From: JBDRNO01 sp043811005
GTDB lineage: Bacteria > Bacteroidota > Bacteroidia > NORP154
Assembly: GCA_043811005.1 (NCBI GenBank)
Contig: JBDRNO010000060.1
Span: forward strand, 1 to 8,703
Direction of reading: 5' to 3'
DNA length: 8,703 bases
A program made the translations under genes and the position numbers. Positions 8,201-8,703 of this stretch are shown here, in pieces (position 1 is the stretch's first letter; each line of letters begins with the position of its first letter). A model generated the notes under the pieces. It did no database searches. It had not been told where the DNA came from and saw only the letters and a list, made by a program, of their open reading frames with translations.

Positions 8201-8590
8201 AAAGTCAACCGTTCCTGTTGAACTGCTAATACTGTTGTTAGTGCCATCTAAGGTGAGTGTGCTTCCTATATTAAGGAGACCGTTCAACTGGCTGTTACCA
8301 TTCACGATCAGTCCTCCTGCAGAAAGCAAGCTGTCAATATGAGCATTTTCGCTGTGAAACCCGCCTTGTACATCGAGGCGGTAGGAGGGGTTATTATTAT
8401 TTATTCCGAGATAACCATTAGTGGTCAGCCACATCCAGGCAGTATTGTTGGTGTAGAATGCCACCGGGTAATTATTACTGGTGCCGAACCCATCCCCGCT
8501 GGAGATGGAGTTAAGGCCTGTTGCCCATTTGGCTCCAGATTGGCTAAAAGCGCTATTGCTTCCAAAAATGAATAAAACCGTGATAAGCAA
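5207..8590 (-). CDS. Long tail-fibre-like surface protein with repeated stalk
   Basis: At least 1127 residues (numbered from the TTG at 8588-8590). A hydrophobic stretch ending SNSAFSQ is a Sec signal peptide; no T9SS sorting domain is present. Six 'GIG..NP...L.V' motifs typical of Bacteroidota fibre proteins occur near residues 62, 270, 720, 804, 910 and 1008. Residues 191-240 and the middle of each stalk unit have strict five-residue periodicity. Residues 290-645 are three units of 126, 114 and 116 residues with a shared GQKDTI block. A Cys-Cys and proline hinge (831-843) precedes the distal part. The C-terminus (1026-1127) is the conserved tail with HLPGIDP and a short coiled coil. The frame stays open upstream to 8703 with no ATG. 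A CTG at 8615-8617 would give MKLPKK before the hydrophobic core, a better signal peptide than the TTG. It is probably a trimeric or beta-helical surface fibre; a phage-like tail fibre is less likely because no phage genes are nearby. Confidence 0.85.
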   Translation of the reverse strand: MLITVLFIFGSNSAFSQSGAKWATGLNSISSGDGFGTSNNYPVAFYTNNTAWMWLTTNGYLGINNNNPSYRLDVQGGFHSENAHIDSLLSAGGLIVNGNSQLNGLLNIGSTLTLDGTNNSISSSTGTVDFLNSNILTTANITADTITGNVINANYFSTGQGLLNSLQVTGQTQTGSLLVGGDATVNGTTSLKTLYADSIDAEMLDIDMGYAETWHAQTGNVQTLHATSMHADTINTTSINSGQYLLNGSPLTGSQWISSGSDIYYTGGNVGININNPQYPLHIDGNAVVTGSITGENLYVEKSVNIGAFKFINGAVMPGQKDTISSPAEIVIHSLANKIQLKSDTVEAQKLMRAQELNAYLVSTDKAVTKEVEAGKVRVDTSIRIAGGGISIDGINNLITSTSGNIYFHDENLITTGSIASQDLYVQRAINIGDFEFKNGATLPGQKDTIKSTVGIVLESAAEMITFSSDSVIAKEVIKAKTIKADTLKTESLETGKEIRVKGMVIDGTNSRITSNSGSINFDDENLITTGSIGGQNLYAQNSLNIGPFKFINGAILPGQKDTIKSPAEIVVRSEAEKISLESDTVTAKNVLEAQTLKTATLSAGTIKSDSAIKVAGSGLVIDGINNKITSASGTISFDDEDLVTTGTINTSDLNVSGLTSFNRLHVVDSLKIGNSVWIGGVDPGIGVDNRIYASDGDLFLQSQNAYNSIISLSNNSHMGLGIDNPQKKLHIKTIHGGVPSSSESHQGIRLEDIYTTNTIPYNIISSSVWDIEPRGKTGDLYIGTLDDTVMTLSDTGNVQTGSIGININNPKHHLHIHSNITYTGSGLNDCCSDPIPPPEIPEKDIVTLQLTNLQTGSGETDGLLLGVIGNTGFMNLQEDNNIIIATDNGNLFFETNDVVRMNINPSGNVGIGTTSPHPANKLEVVNTIGLWSGSDAYPVRGQIDQNGGTLYISENTYYSGGWQKFESSSGSSQIRLLKTGEIIFLTGHGSDPNQGIKRMRIDENGNVGIGIGSDDIPDGFMLAVCGNIKAKEVEVDATWCDYVFDENYERMSWQEKAEFIKENKHLPGIDPGKKIEEEGLSVGKTMAGITLNVEENRLDITDLYKMYYELKEENAMLKQLIIEGKN
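6656..7003 (-). repeat. Stalk unit 3 of the fibre gene (116 codons)
   Basis: Encodes residues 530-645. It opens with TGSIGGQNLYAQ, carries LNIGPFKFINGAILPGQKDTI, a five-residue-periodic middle (AQTLK, TATLS, AGTIK), and closes with the VIDGINNKITSASGTISFDDEDLV block. A partial fourth opening (TGTINTSDLNV) follows at residue 646. Confidence 0.85.
7004..7345 (-). repeat. Stalk unit 2 of the fibre gene (114 codons)
   Basis: Encodes residues 416-529. It opens with TGSIASQDLYVQ, shares INIGDFEFKNGATLPGQKDTI, has a middle of AKTIK, ADTLK and TESLE pentads, and closes with VIDGTNSRITSNSGSINFDDENLI. The ends match units 1 and 3 closely; the middle is the variable part. Confidence 0.85.
7346..7723 (-). 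repeat. Stalk unit 1 of the fibre gene (126 codons)
   Basis: Encodes residues 290-415. It opens with TGSITGENLYVE, shares VNIGAFKFINGAVMPGQKDTI, and closes with SIDGINNLITSTSGNIYFHDENLI. It is 12 residues longer than unit 2 and the extra length lies in the periodic middle (AQELN, AYLVS, TDKAV, TKEVE, AGKVR). Confidence 0.85.
7871..8020 (-). repeat. Ten tandem five-residue repeats in the fibre protein
   Basis: Encodes residues 191-240. Every fifth residue from 191 is small or aliphatic (L, A, A, I, A, A, V, A, A, T), the third position is T, S or M in all ten, and the fourth is mostly L, I, M or W (G twice). Examples are AETWH, VQTLH, ADTIN. On the DNA this shows as GCATGC at 7899, 7914 and 7944, spaced 15 and 30 bases. 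Confidence 0.8.
7907..7926. repeat. Perfect 20-base palindrome inside the fibre gene
   Basis: AGACGTTGCATGCAACGTCT equals its own reverse complement with no spacer. It encodes part of the pentad repeat (QTLHATS). It could extrude as a cruciform, or result simply from the biased repeat codons. Confidence 0.85.
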
Positions 8591-8615
8591 AATACTTAAC
8601 TTTTTAGGAAGTTTC

Positions 8616-8648
8616 AGATTTACTAAATCTTTGAGATTAAGTAAATCT
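8616..8648. repeat. Near-perfect hairpin at the 5' end of the fibre gene
   Basis: Arms of 15 bases at 8616-8630 and 8634-8648 pair with one mismatch around a 3-base loop (TTG). Each arm is itself an inverted repeat (AGATTT..AAATCT; AGATT..AATCT), so the segment also reads as two tandem copies. It overlaps the candidate CTG start at 8615-8617 and, in the mRNA, could hide the start region. If translated it would read DLLNLKDLVNLK. Confidence 0.7.
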
Positions 8649-8682
8649 ATATTACCCGAACCCGCTGCCCTGTTTTTTATAA

Positions 8683-8698
8683 GGGGGGGGGGGGGGGG
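8683..8698. repeat. Homopolymer of 16 G (C on the coding strand)
   Basis: Sixteen G in a row end 5 bases from the window edge and lie about 65-110 bases upstream of the candidate fibre starts. Such tracts change length by slippage and switch surface genes in other bacteria. The position at the very end of the sequence also fits a sequencing or assembly artefact. Confidence 0.6.
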
Positions 8699-8703
8699 TA
8701 ATT

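Noticed and set aside
5856..8575. Long plus-strand frames opposite the fibre gene
   Set aside because: Antisense shadows of the repeated stalk; their similarity to each other only mirrors the stalk units.
5207..8590. Prophage tail-fibre gene
   Set aside because: It carries a signal peptide and sits with exported membrane and T9SS proteins; no phage structural gene is present in the window.

Overview
The window looks like a piece of a Bacteroidota genome, possibly the end of a contig. The evidence is AT-rich DNA, a type IX secretion (T9SS) C-terminal sorting domain, a '3-coathanger stack'-like motif, a long tail-fibre-like protein with 'VGIGTTSP..KLEV' motifs, and possible TAnnTTTG promoter elements. 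Every supported gene lies on the minus strand. I cannot assign a genus.

Layout from left to right: positions 1-1107 hold the 5' part of an IS66-family transposase gene that runs off the left edge. Positions 1108-1402 are non-coding, with two possible promoter elements and a cluster of short inverted and direct repeats. Positions 1403-1729 hold a start-less remnant of a second fibre gene, homologous to the last ~100 residues of the large fibre protein further right. Positions 1733-8590 (probably to at least 8617) hold three tightly packed genes, read right to left with gaps of 6 and 15 bases. They are the fibre-like protein, a predicted outer-membrane beta-barrel protein, and a cysteine-rich T9SS cargo protein. 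Positions 8591-8703 carry the uncertain 5' end of the fibre gene, with a near-perfect hairpin and a run of 16 G (C on the coding strand).

The three genes look like one transcription unit for a cell-surface assembly: a long repetitive stalk, a membrane barrel, and a secreted protein with an adhesion- or enzyme-like body. The link between them is inferred only from spacing, shared export signals and orientation. The most interesting points are the five-residue periodicity of the fibre stalk in four places, the three long stalk units, the in-frame tail remnant with a one-heptad length change, the lack of any ATG start for the fibre gene, and the C16 tract just upstream of a surface-protein gene.
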